Below are positions 53,055 to 61,900 of a stretch of 64,000 nucleotides of DNA, in pieces. The notes beneath the pieces are model-generated. The model was not told where the DNA came from, ran no database searches, and worked only from the letters and a program-made list of their open reading frames with translations. The stretch is from the NCBI RefSeq assembly GCF_900590885.1, contig NZ_UUON01000019.1, positions 79,784 through 143,783 on the forward strand, in the 5' to 3' direction. Within the stretch, counting starts at the first letter, position 1, and each line of letters starts with the position of its first letter. This DNA is from Pseudomonas viridiflava. Lineage in GTDB: Bacteria; Pseudomonadota; Gammaproteobacteria; Pseudomonadales; Pseudomonadaceae. Made by a program: the position numbers and the translations under genes.

Positions 53055-53639
53055 CTAGAGGCTGAAATCACCTTCCGACACCAACGCGCTCAATGGCAGG
53101 CGTGGGCTTGGCACTTCACGGCCTTGCAGGTACTCCGGCAAGGTCGACTTGTCGCCCAGCTTGCCGACGGCTACGGCCGCGTGCAGGGCATAACCTTCGG
53201 GAATCTTCAGCTCCTTGCGGGTCAGCTCCTGATCGAAGCCGGCCATGCCGTGGGTGTGCCAGCCGCTGAGGCTGGCTTGCAGCGCCAGGTGGCCCCAGGC
53301 CGAACCGGTGTCGAAGGTGTGCCACAGCGCCGGGGTTTCTTCCGTGGCGCCGGGAGCGGTGAAGTCGGTTTTCGAGGCGATGATCACCAGCGCCGACGCG
53401 TGCTGCGCCCAGTTCCGGTTGAATTCATTCAGCAGGCCCAGGAAACGTTCCCAGTCTGGCGTGTCGCGGCGCGCGTAGAGAAATCGCCAAGGCTGCGAGT
53501 TGTACGCCGACGGTGCCCAGCGTGCCGCTTCGAAAAAGCTCAGCAGGGTTTCCTGGGGGATGCTCTCGCCGGTGAAGGCGCGCGGCGACCAGCGGTCGGT
53601 GAACTGGGGGTGGATCGGATAATCGGCAACACGTGTCAT
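53055..53639 (-). CDS. Nitroreductase-family protein
   Basis: 194 residues with the FMN-binding patterns RWSPRAFTGESIPQETLLSFFEAARWAPSAYNSQPWRFLYARR, GHLALQASLSGWHTHGMAGFD and LHAAVAVGKLGDKSTLPEYL. The family reduces nitroaromatics, quinones or related electrophiles with NAD(P)H. Monocistronic. Substrate unknown. Confidence 0.92.
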   Translation of the reverse strand: MTRVADYPIHPQFTDRWSPRAFTGESIPQETLLSFFEAARWAPSAYNSQPWRFLYARRDTPDWERFLGLLNEFNRNWAQHASALVIIASKTDFTAPGATEETPALWHTFDTGSAWGHLALQASLSGWHTHGMAGFDQELTRKELKIPEGYALHAAVAVGKLGDKSTLPEYLQGREVPSPRLPLSALVSEGDFSL

Positions 53640-53792
53640 GAGCAGGTCCTGATCGTCAATTCGGCGTTCAAAGCTACTGCGTGCCCACTAGACTGACAAG
53701 TGTTGTTACACCGCCAGTCGTAAGCGCTTGGTTATAAGGGGCTTGGGCACTAGACTGGCGGCCTTTTAACATACCGATACTGATTTAGAGCC

Positions 53793-54242
53793 ATGGCCGC
53801 CAAAGTCGAACCTTTCTGGATACGCAAAACCCTTGAACACCTCGACCAGGAGGAATGGGAGTCGCTGTGTGACGGCTGTGGCCTGTGCTGCCTGCAAAAG
53901 CTTGAGGACGAAGACGACAACAGCGTCTATTACACGCGCATCGCCTGCAAACTGCTCGACCTGAAAACCTGCCAGTGCACCGACTACCCCAACCGCCGCG
54001 CCTCGGTGCCCGACTGCATCCAGCTCACCCCGGGCCAGGCCGACCAGTTCAAATGGCTGCCGCCCACCTGCGGCTATCGCCTGGTCAGCGAGCGCAAGGA
54101 TCTGCCGTTGTGGCACCACCTGGTCTGCGGCGATCGCGATGCCGTGCACCATGAACGCATTTCCCAGTCCGGGCGCATGCTCAGTGAAGGCAGCGTGCCC
54201 GAAGACGACTGGGAGGATTACCTGATTTTCCGCGCGGGTTGA
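53793..54242 (+). CDS. YcgN-family cysteine cluster protein (UPF0260)
   Basis: 149 residues, starting [34 protein letters not shown], with [26 protein letters not shown] and PPTCGYRL: the Cys spacing of the YcgN/YkgJ cysteine cluster family, thought to bind metal or Fe-S. Function unknown. It starts 14 bp before the M61-like gene and on the same strand. Confidence 0.93.
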   Translation: MAAKVEPFWIRKTLEHLDQEEWESLCDGCGLCCLQKLEDEDDNSVYYTRIACKLLDLKTCQCTDYPNRRASVPDCIQLTPGQADQFKWLPPTCGYRLVSERKDLPLWHHLVCGDRDAVHHERISQSGRMLSEGSVPEDDWEDYLIFRAG

Positions 54243-54255
54243 GCAAGGAGTGTGT

Positions 54256-55476
54256 ATGAAGGTGGGAACCCAGCTGGCGGCGAGCCTGATGTTGCTGGTG
54301 CTGAGCACGCCCGCGTGGTGCGCGAAAAAAGTCGACCTGGATTATCACGTCAAGCTGCTGCCCCAGAGCGACCAGGCCGAGGTGCGGGTGAGCCTGTCAC
54401 AGGGCTCGGCGGTGCGCAGCCTGAACTTCGACCTCGGCCACGACGGCGACTACAGCGACTTCAAGGCCGATGGCCAATGGAGCGTCAACGAGCATCGCGG
54501 TCTGTGGCAACCCAGCGCCAGCAAGGCCAGCCTGACCTACCGCGTACGCCTGACCCACGCGCGCAAGCCGGGTATGTATGAAGCGCGGATGACCCCGAGC
54601 TGGGCGCTGTTTCGCGGCGAAGACCTGGTGCCGCCCGCGCGCCTCGACCAGCAGGATGGCGTCGAGTTGGTCTCGCGGCTGGTGTTCGAGTTGCCGGCCG
54701 GCTGGAAAAGCGTCGAAACCGCCTGGCCACGTATCGGCAAGAACAAATTCCGCATCGATAACGTCTCGCGTCTGTTCGACCGGCCCACCGGCTGGATGCT
54801 CGCCGGCAACCTCGGCAGCCGCCGTGTGCGCCTGGGCGAAAGCGAAGTGACCGTGGCCTCGCCCAAAGGCCAGGCCATGCGCCGCATGGACGTGCTGACG
54901 CTGCTGACGTTCGTGTGGCCCCAGGTGGAAGCGGCGTTCCCGCGTCATCCGGCCAAACTGCTGGTGGTCGGCGCCAGCGACCCGATGCGCCGTGGCGCGT
55001 TCTCGGCGCGCGACTCGATCTACCTCAACAGCCGCACGCCGCTGGTCAGCGAAAACGGCAGCAGCCCGTTGCTCCGCGAAGTGGTGCAGGCGATTGGCCG
55101 CTTCAACGACCACGACACCAGTGACTGGATCAGCGAGGGCTTGGGCGAGTATTACGCCATTGAACTGCTGCGCCGTGCCGGTGGCATCACCGACGAACGG
55201 TACCAGGCGATCCAGGCGCGATTGGTCAAGGAAGGCAAGGACGTGAGCAGCCTGCGCGGCGAGCACATCAGCGGCGCGACGGTGTCACGGGCGGTGGTGG
55301 TGTTGCAGGAGCTTGACCGCGAGATCCGCGTGAAAACCCACAACAAGCGTTCCCTGGATGATCTCGCGCAGGCGGTGATGCGGGCTGACAGCATCACCAC
55401 GGCGGAGTTTGTACAGTTGGCTGAGAGCATCATTGGCGAGTCGTCAGTGGTACTCGATAGCAAACTGCTGCACTGA
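54256..55476 (+). CDS. Secreted M61-like protein lacking the HExxH zinc motif
   Basis: 406 residues from ATG 54256 with AAGGAG upstream and a signal peptide ending TPAWCA. The C-terminal half follows the M61 aminopeptidase layout: SWALFRGEDLVPP, LLREVVQAIGRFNDHDTSDWISEGLGEYYAIELLRRAGGITDERY. The EGLGEYY element is the usual third-ligand motif, but where HExxH should be, the sequence is REVVQ. It is thus probably an inactive relative with a binding or chaperone role. Assignment by eye. Confidence 0.72.
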   Translation: MKVGTQLAASLMLLVLSTPAWCAKKVDLDYHVKLLPQSDQAEVRVSLSQGSAVRSLNFDLGHDGDYSDFKADGQWSVNEHRGLWQPSASKASLTYRVRLTHARKPGMYEARMTPSWALFRGEDLVPPARLDQQDGVELVSRLVFELPAGWKSVETAWPRIGKNKFRIDNVSRLFDRPTGWMLAGNLGSRRVRLGESEVTVASPKGQAMRRMDVLTLLTFVWPQVEAAFPRHPAKLLVVGASDPMRRGAFSARDSIYLNSRTPLVSENGSSPLLREVVQAIGRFNDHDTSDWISEGLGEYYAIELLRRAGGITDERYQAIQARLVKEGKDVSSLRGEHISGATVSRAVVVLQELDREIRVKTHNKRSLDDLAQAVMRADSITTAEFVQLAESIIGESSVVLDSKLLH

Positions 55477-55500
55477 TCCGGAGCCATGCTCGGAGCAAAA

Positions 55501-55571
55501 TGTGGGAGGGGGCTTGCCCCCGATTGCAGTGTGTCAGTCACACCGCTATCGGGGGCAAGCCCCCTCCCACA
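55501..55571. repeat. REP pair (REPIN), GTGGGAGGGGGCTTGC type
   Basis: Outer arms TGTGGGAGGGGGCTTGCC and GGCAAGCCCCCTCCCACA around a shorter middle with GTGTGTCAGTCACACC. Confidence 0.92.
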
Positions 55572-55602
55572 TTTAGATCTCCAATTGGATTGGAGGTCTG
55601 GT

Positions 55603-55953
55603 TCAGCCTGGGGTTTTAACGGCCTTCTCGGCCGCCACTTCTGCTTTAGTCTTAAGGTTTCTCAATTCAGCCCCGGCGCGTTCAACCTTGGTGCGCAAGC
55701 TGTTCATCTCCTGACGACCTTGCTCCAACTTATCCTTGAGCGAGCTGTGCCCGGTAAAACCACGGGCCAGTGCCACGCCGCCGATCGCCACCTGAATCAA
55801 ACCAAAAATCCCGCCACGGCGCAGGCCTTTGCCCACCATCATCACGCCGCCGGCGACTGAGCCGATGCGTTCCCAGCCGTGCACGTTCTGGGTGGGTTGG
55901 GTTTCAAAGGGTGCGTGCTCGATGACGGGACGCAGGGTTTTGCTGTCGCTCAT
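55603..55953 (-). CDS. Small membrane protein of the DUF2892/YgaP-tail type
   Basis: 116 residues. The middle (NVHGWERIGSVAGGVMMVGKGLRRGGIFGLIQVAIGGVALARGFTGH) resembles the two-helix DUF2892 membrane unit. The C-terminal 45 residues (LKDKLEQGRQEMNSLRTKVERAGAELRNLKTKAEVA) form a coiled coil. Likely inner membrane with a cytoplasmic coil. Function unknown. Confidence 0.7.
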   Translation of the reverse strand: MSDSKTLRPVIEHAPFETQPTQNVHGWERIGSVAGGVMMVGKGLRRGGIFGLIQVAIGGVALARGFTGHSSLKDKLEQGRQEMNSLRTKVERAGAELRNLKTKAEVAAEKAVKTPG

Positions 55954-56019
55954 GATCTGTCTCCAAGGGGCAAGTGATATGTAGCTGACTGCCAGCAGGC
56001 GCCGGATGTTCCCAAAAAA

Positions 56020-56487
56020 TCAGTACTTGGGCCCCGAACGGGTGTTGTTGCCCTTGGCCAGGCGGTCGTAGAGCACCACGTTGACGGTCGCGGCAAGGTT
56101 CATGCAGCCGGTCGTCGGGATGTACACCACGTCTTCGCACCAGTCGCGGATGTCTTTATCCAGCGAGCCGTCTTCGGGGCCGAAGATATACAGCGCGCGG
56201 TCGGGGTGGGTGTATTCGGGCAGCGGGCGGGCGCCTTCCACCAGTTCCACGGCGACCGGGATGCAGCCCAGGGGCAGGATTTTTTTCAGGTCGTCGATGC
56301 CGATCAACGGAATATCGTGGTGGACCTTCTTGGTGTCGGTGATGAAGTCCCGGGCGCGCTCGTAACGCACGCCGGTGTAGAACACCGAGGCCACGCCGTA
56401 GCAGCCGGCGGCGCGCATGACCGAACCGACGTTTTCGGGGGATTTGGGGTTATACAAACCGATGCAGCTGTAGCGTTTATTGCCCAC
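56020..56487 (-). CDS. TrmH/SpoU-family RNA methyltransferase
   Basis: 155 residues: LYNPKSPENVGSVMRAAGCYGVASVFYTG, YIFGPEDGSLDKDI and VYIPTTGCMNLAATVNVVLYDRL are the SPOUT motifs 1-3 that form the knotted SAM site. Length is close to TrmL but the N-terminus differs, so the target (probably a tRNA 2'-O-methylation) is not certain. Confidence 0.88.
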   Translation of the reverse strand: MGNKRYSCIGLYNPKSPENVGSVMRAAGCYGVASVFYTGVRYERARDFITDTKKVHHDIPLIGIDDLKKILPLGCIPVAVELVEGARPLPEYTHPDRALYIFGPEDGSLDKDIRDWCEDVVYIPTTGCMNLAATVNVVLYDRLAKGNNTRSGPKY

Positions 56488-56557
56488 GGGGAAGGGTGCC
56501 TTGGAGAAAAGCGGGGATTATACGGCCTGCAGGTGATGGATTGCTTGGGCCACCGCC

Positions 56558-56629
56558 ATCGGGGGCAAGCCCCCTCCCACCTTTGAAAGTGTTCACAAGT
56601 CAAAATGTGGGAGGGGGCTTGCCCCCGAT
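56558..56629. repeat. Two REP arms in reversed arrangement
   Basis: ATCGGGGGCAAGCC...CCCAC (56558-56580) precedes GTGGGAGGGGGCTTGC...CGAT (56607-56629). In the other pairs the GTGGGAGG arm comes first; here the order is switched, with 26 bp between. Confidence 0.85.
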
Positions 56630-56656
56630 GCGGCCGGTACACACAGCAAAAAAACT

Positions 56657-57031
56657 TCAGTCGTCTTTCTTCATCAACCCCGCCAACGCCGCAAACGGGT
56701 TGTGCGTGGCCTTGGCAATCGTCGGGCTGCTGGTGGAGCCTTCGCCGAAGTACTGTTGGTCGGTGTAGCGCGAGTGCTCGTTGTCGTGGCAATACAGGCA
56801 CAACAATTCCCAGTTGGAACCGTCCTGGGGATTGTCATCATGATTGTGGTTTCGGTGGTGTACGGTGAGTTCACTCAAGCGTTTGCCGGCGAATTCACGC
56901 GCGCAACGGCCGCAGACATGCGGGTACATCTTCAAGGCTTTGTCGCGGTAGCCCATTTCCCGGTCGCGCTGGGCATCAGCAAGGATGCGGTCCAGCTTGG
57001 CGGTGTGGGAGGGCGGGTTGGTCGAGCTCAT
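56657..57031 (-). CDS. HNH-nuclease family protein, YajD-like
   Basis: 124 residues from ATG 57031 (GGAG at 5 bp). It has CGRCAREFAGKRLSELTVHHRNHNHDDNPQDGSNWELLCLYCHDNEHSRY, an HNH motif with two CxxC zinc knuckles. YajD-type proteins are small lone HNH proteins of unknown biological role. Confidence 0.88.
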   Translation of the reverse strand: MSSTNPPSHTAKLDRILADAQRDREMGYRDKALKMYPHVCGRCAREFAGKRLSELTVHHRNHNHDDNPQDGSNWELLCLYCHDNEHSRYTDQQYFGEGSTSSPTIAKATHNPFAALAGLMKKDD

Positions 57032-57132
57032 CATGGCTCCTGATATTGGGGTGGTCACGGATAGCGTTGATTCTAGCCGCCAGCGAACGTTTGTAGTATC
57101 GGCTCATTCAATTTCATAAGGATCTGAAACCT

Positions 57133-58053
57133 ATGCGTTTACCTACATGGACAGTTGCACTTCTATTTTGCGGCCTGGCGGCGCAAGCCCAGGCGTTCTC
57201 CAGCCCCCAGCCGGGCCAAGTGATCGAGGTAGCACTCGACCAGTTGCACCCGACCCAGGCCGTGGTCGGGTTCGACCAGATCTACTACAGCCTCGGGCTG
57301 TTCGCCGACAAACGGGCCAAGCTCTTCGACGAATACTGCGAAACCAATGGCCAGGGCGAATCCGACAAGGTGCCCAGTGATGCGGACCTGCACACCCCGG
57401 CGAGCTTCAGTTGCAAGAGCCCGGTGGGCACCCACCCCGAGGACATGAAAACCGTAGTCGTCGGCCCCGCCGGCCAGCTCTACCTGACCGACGGTCACCA
57501 CAGTTTCACCACCTTGTGGGAAGCCACCGGCGGCGGCCCGCGCCTGAAGATGTGGGTCAAGGTCACCGACGACTTCAGCAACAGCCCGAACCTCGCCGCC
57601 TTCTGGCAGCGTATGCAGGCGGCGCGCAAGGTCTGGCTCAAGGACAACCAGGGCCAGACCCTCACACCAAGCGAACTGCCGGCGCAATTGGGCTTCAAGA
57701 ACCTGCAGGACGATATGTTCCGCAGCCTGGTGTATTTCACCCGCAAGGCAGCGTATGCCAAGCCGGACGGTGACGCGATCGCGCCGGAATTCCTGGAGTT
57801 CTACTGGGGCAACTGGCTGCGCACGCAGATCGACCTGAGCGCGTTCAACCTGAACAAGAAAGGCGGTTACAAGGGTGCGATCGAGGCGGTGGCCAAGCGC
57901 ATGGTCAGCCTGGCGCCGGGCGCACAGGTGGGGGATAGCGGTTTCACTGCCCAGCAGTTGGGTGGCATGACCGCGCTGGATCGCGATGAGCTGGAGAAAA
58001 CCTTCGACAAAAAAGTGCCGTACGTGATCGATTACCGCAATTCCCACAACTGA
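57133..58053 (+). CDS. Secreted protein with ParB/sulfiredoxin-like fold
   Basis: 306 residues with signal peptide MRLPTWTVALLFCGLAAQAQA. VIEVALDQLHPTQAVVGFDQIYYSLG and VVGPAGQLYLTDGHHSFTTLWEATGGG fit the ParB-like nuclease domain family 2 (GHHS at the expected active-site turn). Being exported, it cannot act on chromosomal partition. Biological substrate unknown. Confidence 0.75.
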   Translation: MRLPTWTVALLFCGLAAQAQAFSSPQPGQVIEVALDQLHPTQAVVGFDQIYYSLGLFADKRAKLFDEYCETNGQGESDKVPSDADLHTPASFSCKSPVGTHPEDMKTVVVGPAGQLYLTDGHHSFTTLWEATGGGPRLKMWVKVTDDFSNSPNLAAFWQRMQAARKVWLKDNQGQTLTPSELPAQLGFKNLQDDMFRSLVYFTRKAAYAKPDGDAIAPEFLEFYWGNWLRTQIDLSAFNLNKKGGYKGAIEAVAKRMVSLAPGAQVGDSGFTAQQLGGMTALDRDELEKTFDKKVPYVIDYRNSHN

Positions 58054-58067
58054 CGCAGAACTGAAAA

Positions 58068-58157
58068 TAGGGGAGGGGGCTTGCTCCCGATAGCGGTGGG
58101 TCAGTCAAAAATGTATCAACTGACCCACCCTCATCGGGGGCAAGCCCCCTCCCACAT
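58068..58157. repeat. REP pair (REPIN), first arm mutated
   Basis: The first arm reads TAGGGGAGGGGGCTTGC instead of TGTGGGAGGG; the partner GCAAGCCCCCTCCCACA is intact. Inner GGTGGGTCAGT/ACTGACCCACC pairs, matching the repeat at 39449. Confidence 0.88.
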
Positions 58158-58185
58158 TGGATTTTCATTGGCTGGTTAGTCGTGA

Positions 58186-58872
58186 TCAGCCCTTGAGTTT
58201 TTCCGCAATCCAGATGGTGTGCCGGGTGCCCTTGTTGCCGTGGGCGAACACCTGCACTTCTTCGGCCTTGAAACCGGCCTTGCGCAGTTTGTCGCTGAAC
58301 AGCTTGTCGGCGCTGGCGGACCACACTGCCAGCACGCCCTTGGGCCGCAGGGCCTTGGCGCAGGCGGCCAGGCCGCCGGCGGAGTAGAGCCAGCTGTTGG
58401 CTTTTTGCGTGAGGCCTTCGGGGCCGTTGTCCACATCCAGCATGATCGCGTCAAAGCCTTGGGGCTCGGCCTGCAGCACCTTGGCGACGTCTTCCATGCG
58501 GATCACCGTGCGCGGGTCCAGCAGCGGGCGGCCGGATTTTTCTCCCAGCGGCCCACGGTTCCACTCGACCACGCCCGGCACCAGTTCCGCCACCACCACT
58601 TCGGCCGTCTTGCCCAGGTGCTTGAGCGCCGAGGCCAGGGTAAAGCCCATGCCCAGCCCGCCGATCAACACCCGCGAACCCGGGCGCCCCGCCACCTTGC
58701 GACAAGGAATTTCCGCCAGTGCATCTTCGGAGCCGTGCATGCGCGTGTTCATCAACTGGCCGCCGTCACCGCCCTGGATCTTGATGACAAAATCTTCACC
58801 GTATTCGAACAGGCACAAGGCACCGCCGTTATCAGGGATCGGGGTGGTGTCGAGCAGAACGAAACGTTTCAT
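58186..58872 (-). CDS. Spermidine-synthase-like (spermine/spermidine synthase fold) protein
   Basis: 228 residues. SRVLIGGLGMGFTLASALKHLGKTAEVVVAELVPGVVEWNRG is the SAM-type motif with acidic residue after the second strand, and FDAIMLDVDNGPEGLTQKANSWLYSAGGLAACAKALRPKGVLAVWSAS the motif II-IV. The N-terminus lacks the full polyamine-synthase beta-barrel, so it may be a methyltransferase or a relative without a polyamine role. Confidence 0.78.
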   Translation of the reverse strand: MKRFVLLDTTPIPDNGGALCLFEYGEDFVIKIQGGDGGQLMNTRMHGSEDALAEIPCRKVAGRPGSRVLIGGLGMGFTLASALKHLGKTAEVVVAELVPGVVEWNRGPLGEKSGRPLLDPRTVIRMEDVAKVLQAEPQGFDAIMLDVDNGPEGLTQKANSWLYSAGGLAACAKALRPKGVLAVWSASADKLFSDKLRKAGFKAEEVQVFAHGNKGTRHTIWIAEKLKG

Positions 58873-58950
58873 GGAAATCTCATTGGGAAGGGCATTCTTG
58901 CGCGGTTGGGAGTAGCCTTACGACATTCCGGTCAGGCCATGGAGCCATCG

Positions 58951-59229
58951 ATGAAGTGCAGCATTCTAACGGTCATTGTGCTTGGCGCGCTCACATTGGG
59001 TGCGGCGCAGGCGCAGGAGTTGCAAACCGTACCGGTCGCGCCTGCGCCAACCCCTGGCGCACCAGGCACGCCGACACCGACGCTGTACCCGCAAGTCAGC
59101 CCGCCTGCCTTGCCCAAGACCAACGGCTCACCGCCCCTGGCCCCCATCGTGCTGCCGACCCCGCCCAAGGACCAGACCGTGCCTGGCCTGCTGCAAAACG
59201 ACAGCAAACCGAAGACGCCGGGCGGTTAA
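58951..59229 (+). CDS. Secreted proline-rich peptide
   Basis: 92 residues from ATG 58951 (GGAG 6 bp upstream; another ATG at 58939). MKCSILTVIVLGALTLGAAQA is a signal peptide. The mature 71 residues are low-complexity with many Pro, Thr and Ala (PAPTPGAPGTPTPTLYPQ, PPLAPIVLPTPPKD). It overlaps the next gene by 4 bp tail to tail. Function unknown. Confidence 0.65.
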   Translation: MKCSILTVIVLGALTLGAAQAQELQTVPVAPAPTPGAPGTPTPTLYPQVSPPALPKTNGSPPLAPIVLPTPPKDQTVPGLLQNDSKPKTPGG

Positions 59230-59699
59230 ATCTGTTGCGTGAGCAATTGCCCGTCGGCCATGCGCAGGCGCTTGGACAGGGCAATGGCGATGGCGCGAAT
59301 GATCTTGGCGGCCACCCGTGGGGCTTCGTTGAGCATCTTTTCCAGGGAGTCCTTGCCCAGGTTGAGCAACACGCAATCACTGGCCGCCACGCAGCTGGCC
59401 GAGCGGCGCTCGCCGTCGAGCACGGCCATTTCGCCGAAGGCTCGGCCACTGCGCAGGGTGGCGATGGTCAGGCGCTGGCCGTCGAGGCCGGTTTTCTGCA
59501 CCGCCACCTGGCCGCTGTGGAGGATGCACATAAAGGTGCCGGCATCGCCTTCGAGGAAGATCACCTCATCGCGGGCAATGCTGCTGATATTGAAGTAGCC
59601 CGCGGCCACATGAAAATCTTCCGGCAGCAGCGGGTCGAACAGGCCGCAGTCCATCAGCATGTCGCGGATTTCGTTGTTCATCAGGGTCGGTAGTGGCAT
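59226..59699 (-). CDS. Cyclic-nucleotide-binding domain protein without an output domain
   Basis: 157 residues. The cNMP-binding barrel is seen in DEVIFLEGDAGTFMCILHSGQVAVQKTGLDGQRLTIATLRSGRAFGEMAVLDGERRSASCVAASDCVLLNLG; the phosphate-binding cassette FGEMAVLDGERRSAS is intact. No helix-turn-helix follows, so unlike Crp it does not look DNA-binding. Partner unknown. Confidence 0.88.
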   Translation of the reverse strand: MPLPTLMNNEIRDMLMDCGLFDPLLPEDFHVAAGYFNISSIARDEVIFLEGDAGTFMCILHSGQVAVQKTGLDGQRLTIATLRSGRAFGEMAVLDGERRSASCVAASDCVLLNLGKDSLEKMLNEAPRVAAKIIRAIAIALSKRLRMADGQLLTQQI

Positions 59700-59767
59700 A
59701 GCTGCAATCTTGGTCCATCAAACAGGTAGGCGGTCCTGTGTTCAGACAGGCCCGCCCCGCTAAGTTC

Positions 59768-61810
59768 CTAAATCAGCCCCAGCGCCTTGAACACAAATGC
59801 ATATTCGAGCGCTACGTCACGTAATCCCTGGTAACGACCGCTCATGCCGCCGTGGCCGGCACCCAGCTCGGTCTTGAGCAACAGCAGGTTGTCGTCGGTC
59901 TTGGTGTCGCGCAACTTGGCCACCCACTTGGCCGCTTCCCAGTACTGCACGCGGCTGTCGTTGTAGCCGGCGATCACCAGCAGGTGCGGGTAGGCCTGGG
60001 CGCGAATATTTTCGTACGGCGCGTAGGCCTTGATGCGCTCATACACCTGAGGCTCTTCTGGGTTGCCCCACTCGTCGTACTCGGTGATGGTCAGCGGCAG
60101 CTCGGGGTCGAGCATGGTGTTGAGCACATCCACAAACGGCACTTCGGCAATCGCCGCCTGGAACAGCTCGGGGCGCTGGTTGAGCACCGCGCCGATCAAC
60201 AGGCCGCCAGCACTGCCGCCGCTGATGGCCAGTTGCTTGGAGGTGGTCAGGCCCTGGGCGATCAGGTGTTCGGCGCAGGCGACAAAGTCGCTGAAGGTGT
60301 TCTGCTTGTGTTCCTGCTTGCCGTTGCGGTACCAGGCTTCACCCAGCTCGCCGCCGCCGCGCACATGCGCAATGGCGAACGCCACGCCACGCTCGAGCAG
60401 GCTCAGGCGCGCATGCGAAAACCACGGGTCGAGGCTCGAACCGTAGGCGCCGTAGCCATACAGATACAGCGGCGTGGCCTTGCCGAGCTGGTCGCGCTTG
60501 ACCACCAGGCTGATCGGTACCTGGGTGCCATCGGCAGAGGTGGCCCACAGGCGCTGGCTCACGTAGTCGTCGGCATTGAACACGCCGAGTACCGGGGTTT
60601 CCTTGAGCACCACCTGCGCGCCGCTCGCCAGTTCCAGCTGGCGTACCTGGGCCGGGCGGTTCAGGGCTTCGTAGCGCAGGCGGATCTTGTCGCTCGGAAA
60701 CTCCAGGCTGTTTTGTACGTAGAGGCTATACGCGGCGTCAGGCAACTCCACGCGATAGGCCGGCACGCCCTCGGGGTGCACTTCGATCACCGGCAGGCCG
60801 CCGATGCGCAGGCTCAGGGTCATGGCGCCGGCGTTCAGGCTTACGCCGTCGAGCATGACCTCGTCGCTGTGGGGGATCAGGTTCTGCCACTCATCTTCGG
60901 TCGGCACGTCGCCAATGTCGGTCGCCACAAACAGCGCGTAGTTGATGCCATCGCGGTTGCTGCGGATAAACCAGGTCCATGCGCCATTCAACTGGCCGTG
61001 GTCGACATCGTATTCATGGTCTTCGACGCGTGGCGCCAGGCAGGTGAACTCCAGGTGTGGCTGGTTGGCATCCAGCGCCCAGATTTCGCTGGTGGTCTTG
61101 CTGCCCAGCGAGAGCAGCAACTGGCGCTCGGAACTCGAACGGTAGCAATGCAGGAAGAAACGTCCGTCAGGCTCATGGAATACTTCCTGCGCCGCCGTGC
61201 CATCCAGGCGATAGCGATAGAGCTTGTGTGGGCGATGGGTGTCGTCGAGTTCGCCGAAGAACAGGGTCAGGCTGTCATTGGCCCAGGTCATGCTGCCGTC
61301 GCAGTCTTCGAACTCGAGTTCGCTGACCTTGCCGGTGGCCAATTCCTTCACGAACAGGGTGTAAATCTCTTCGCCACTGGTGTCCAGGCTGTAGGCCAGG
61401 CGCTGGTGGTCGGGGCTGATGCTGAACGCGCCGAGGGAGAAGAAGCCGCCATTGGCCAACACGTTCGGGTCCAGCAGCAGCTCTTCGCTGCTGTCGTCCA
61501 CCTGGTTGCTGTCATCGGCGGGGCGGCGGCAGCGGTAGTGGCGGGCGTATTCGTCCCCGGCGGTGGTGCGCGTGTAATACAGGTACGGGCCCCATGGGGA
61601 GGGCAGCGACAGGTCGGTTTCGAGGATGCGGCCCTTGATCTCCTCGAACAGGCTTTCGCGCAACGCGGCTTGATCGGCGAGCAGGGCTTCCTGCCAGGCG
61701 TTTTCGGCCTTGAGGTAGTCGAGCACCTCAGTGGTATCACGCTCCTGCAACCAGGCGTACGGGTCCTGGCCAGGGGCCTTGCGGGCGATCGGGGCGGTGG
61801 CGATAGGCAT
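59768..61810 (-). CDS. ptrB: Oligopeptidase B (S9 family)
   Basis: 680 residues: N-terminal beta-propeller (about 70-400) and C-terminal alpha/beta hydrolase with the nucleophile in LAISGGSAGGLLIGAVLNQRPELF, the Asp region VIAGYNDSRVQYWEAAKW and the His in ELGAGHGGMSGRY. RGGGELGEAWYRNGKQEHKQNTFSDF is characteristic. It cleaves short peptides after basic residues in the cytoplasm. Single gene. Confidence 0.95.
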   Translation of the reverse strand: MPIATAPIARKAPGQDPYAWLQERDTTEVLDYLKAENAWQEALLADQAALRESLFEEIKGRILETDLSLPSPWGPYLYYTRTTAGDEYARHYRCRRPADDSNQVDDSSEELLLDPNVLANGGFFSLGAFSISPDHQRLAYSLDTSGEEIYTLFVKELATGKVSELEFEDCDGSMTWANDSLTLFFGELDDTHRPHKLYRYRLDGTAAQEVFHEPDGRFFLHCYRSSSERQLLLSLGSKTTSEIWALDANQPHLEFTCLAPRVEDHEYDVDHGQLNGAWTWFIRSNRDGINYALFVATDIGDVPTEDEWQNLIPHSDEVMLDGVSLNAGAMTLSLRIGGLPVIEVHPEGVPAYRVELPDAAYSLYVQNSLEFPSDKIRLRYEALNRPAQVRQLELASGAQVVLKETPVLGVFNADDYVSQRLWATSADGTQVPISLVVKRDQLGKATPLYLYGYGAYGSSLDPWFSHARLSLLERGVAFAIAHVRGGGELGEAWYRNGKQEHKQNTFSDFVACAEHLIAQGLTTSKQLAISGGSAGGLLIGAVLNQRPELFQAAIAEVPFVDVLNTMLDPELPLTITEYDEWGNPEEPQVYERIKAYAPYENIRAQAYPHLLVIAGYNDSRVQYWEAAKWVAKLRDTKTDDNLLLLKTELGAGHGGMSGRYQGLRDVALEYAFVFKALGLI

Positions 61811-61900
61811 GGATCACTCTCTGTCAGGCGGACGGTGGCAGGCTTTGCAGCCGCGACACGCAAAAGCCGTTATCATAGCCGCCTGTTTGCCTACCTTGCC

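Noticed and set aside
59852..61900. Very long plus-strand open frame reaching into the membrane-protein gene at 61901
   Set aside because: It is antisense to ptrB, whose motifs are complete; the frame is open because of GC-rich third positions. Only the last 155 codons are a real gene.
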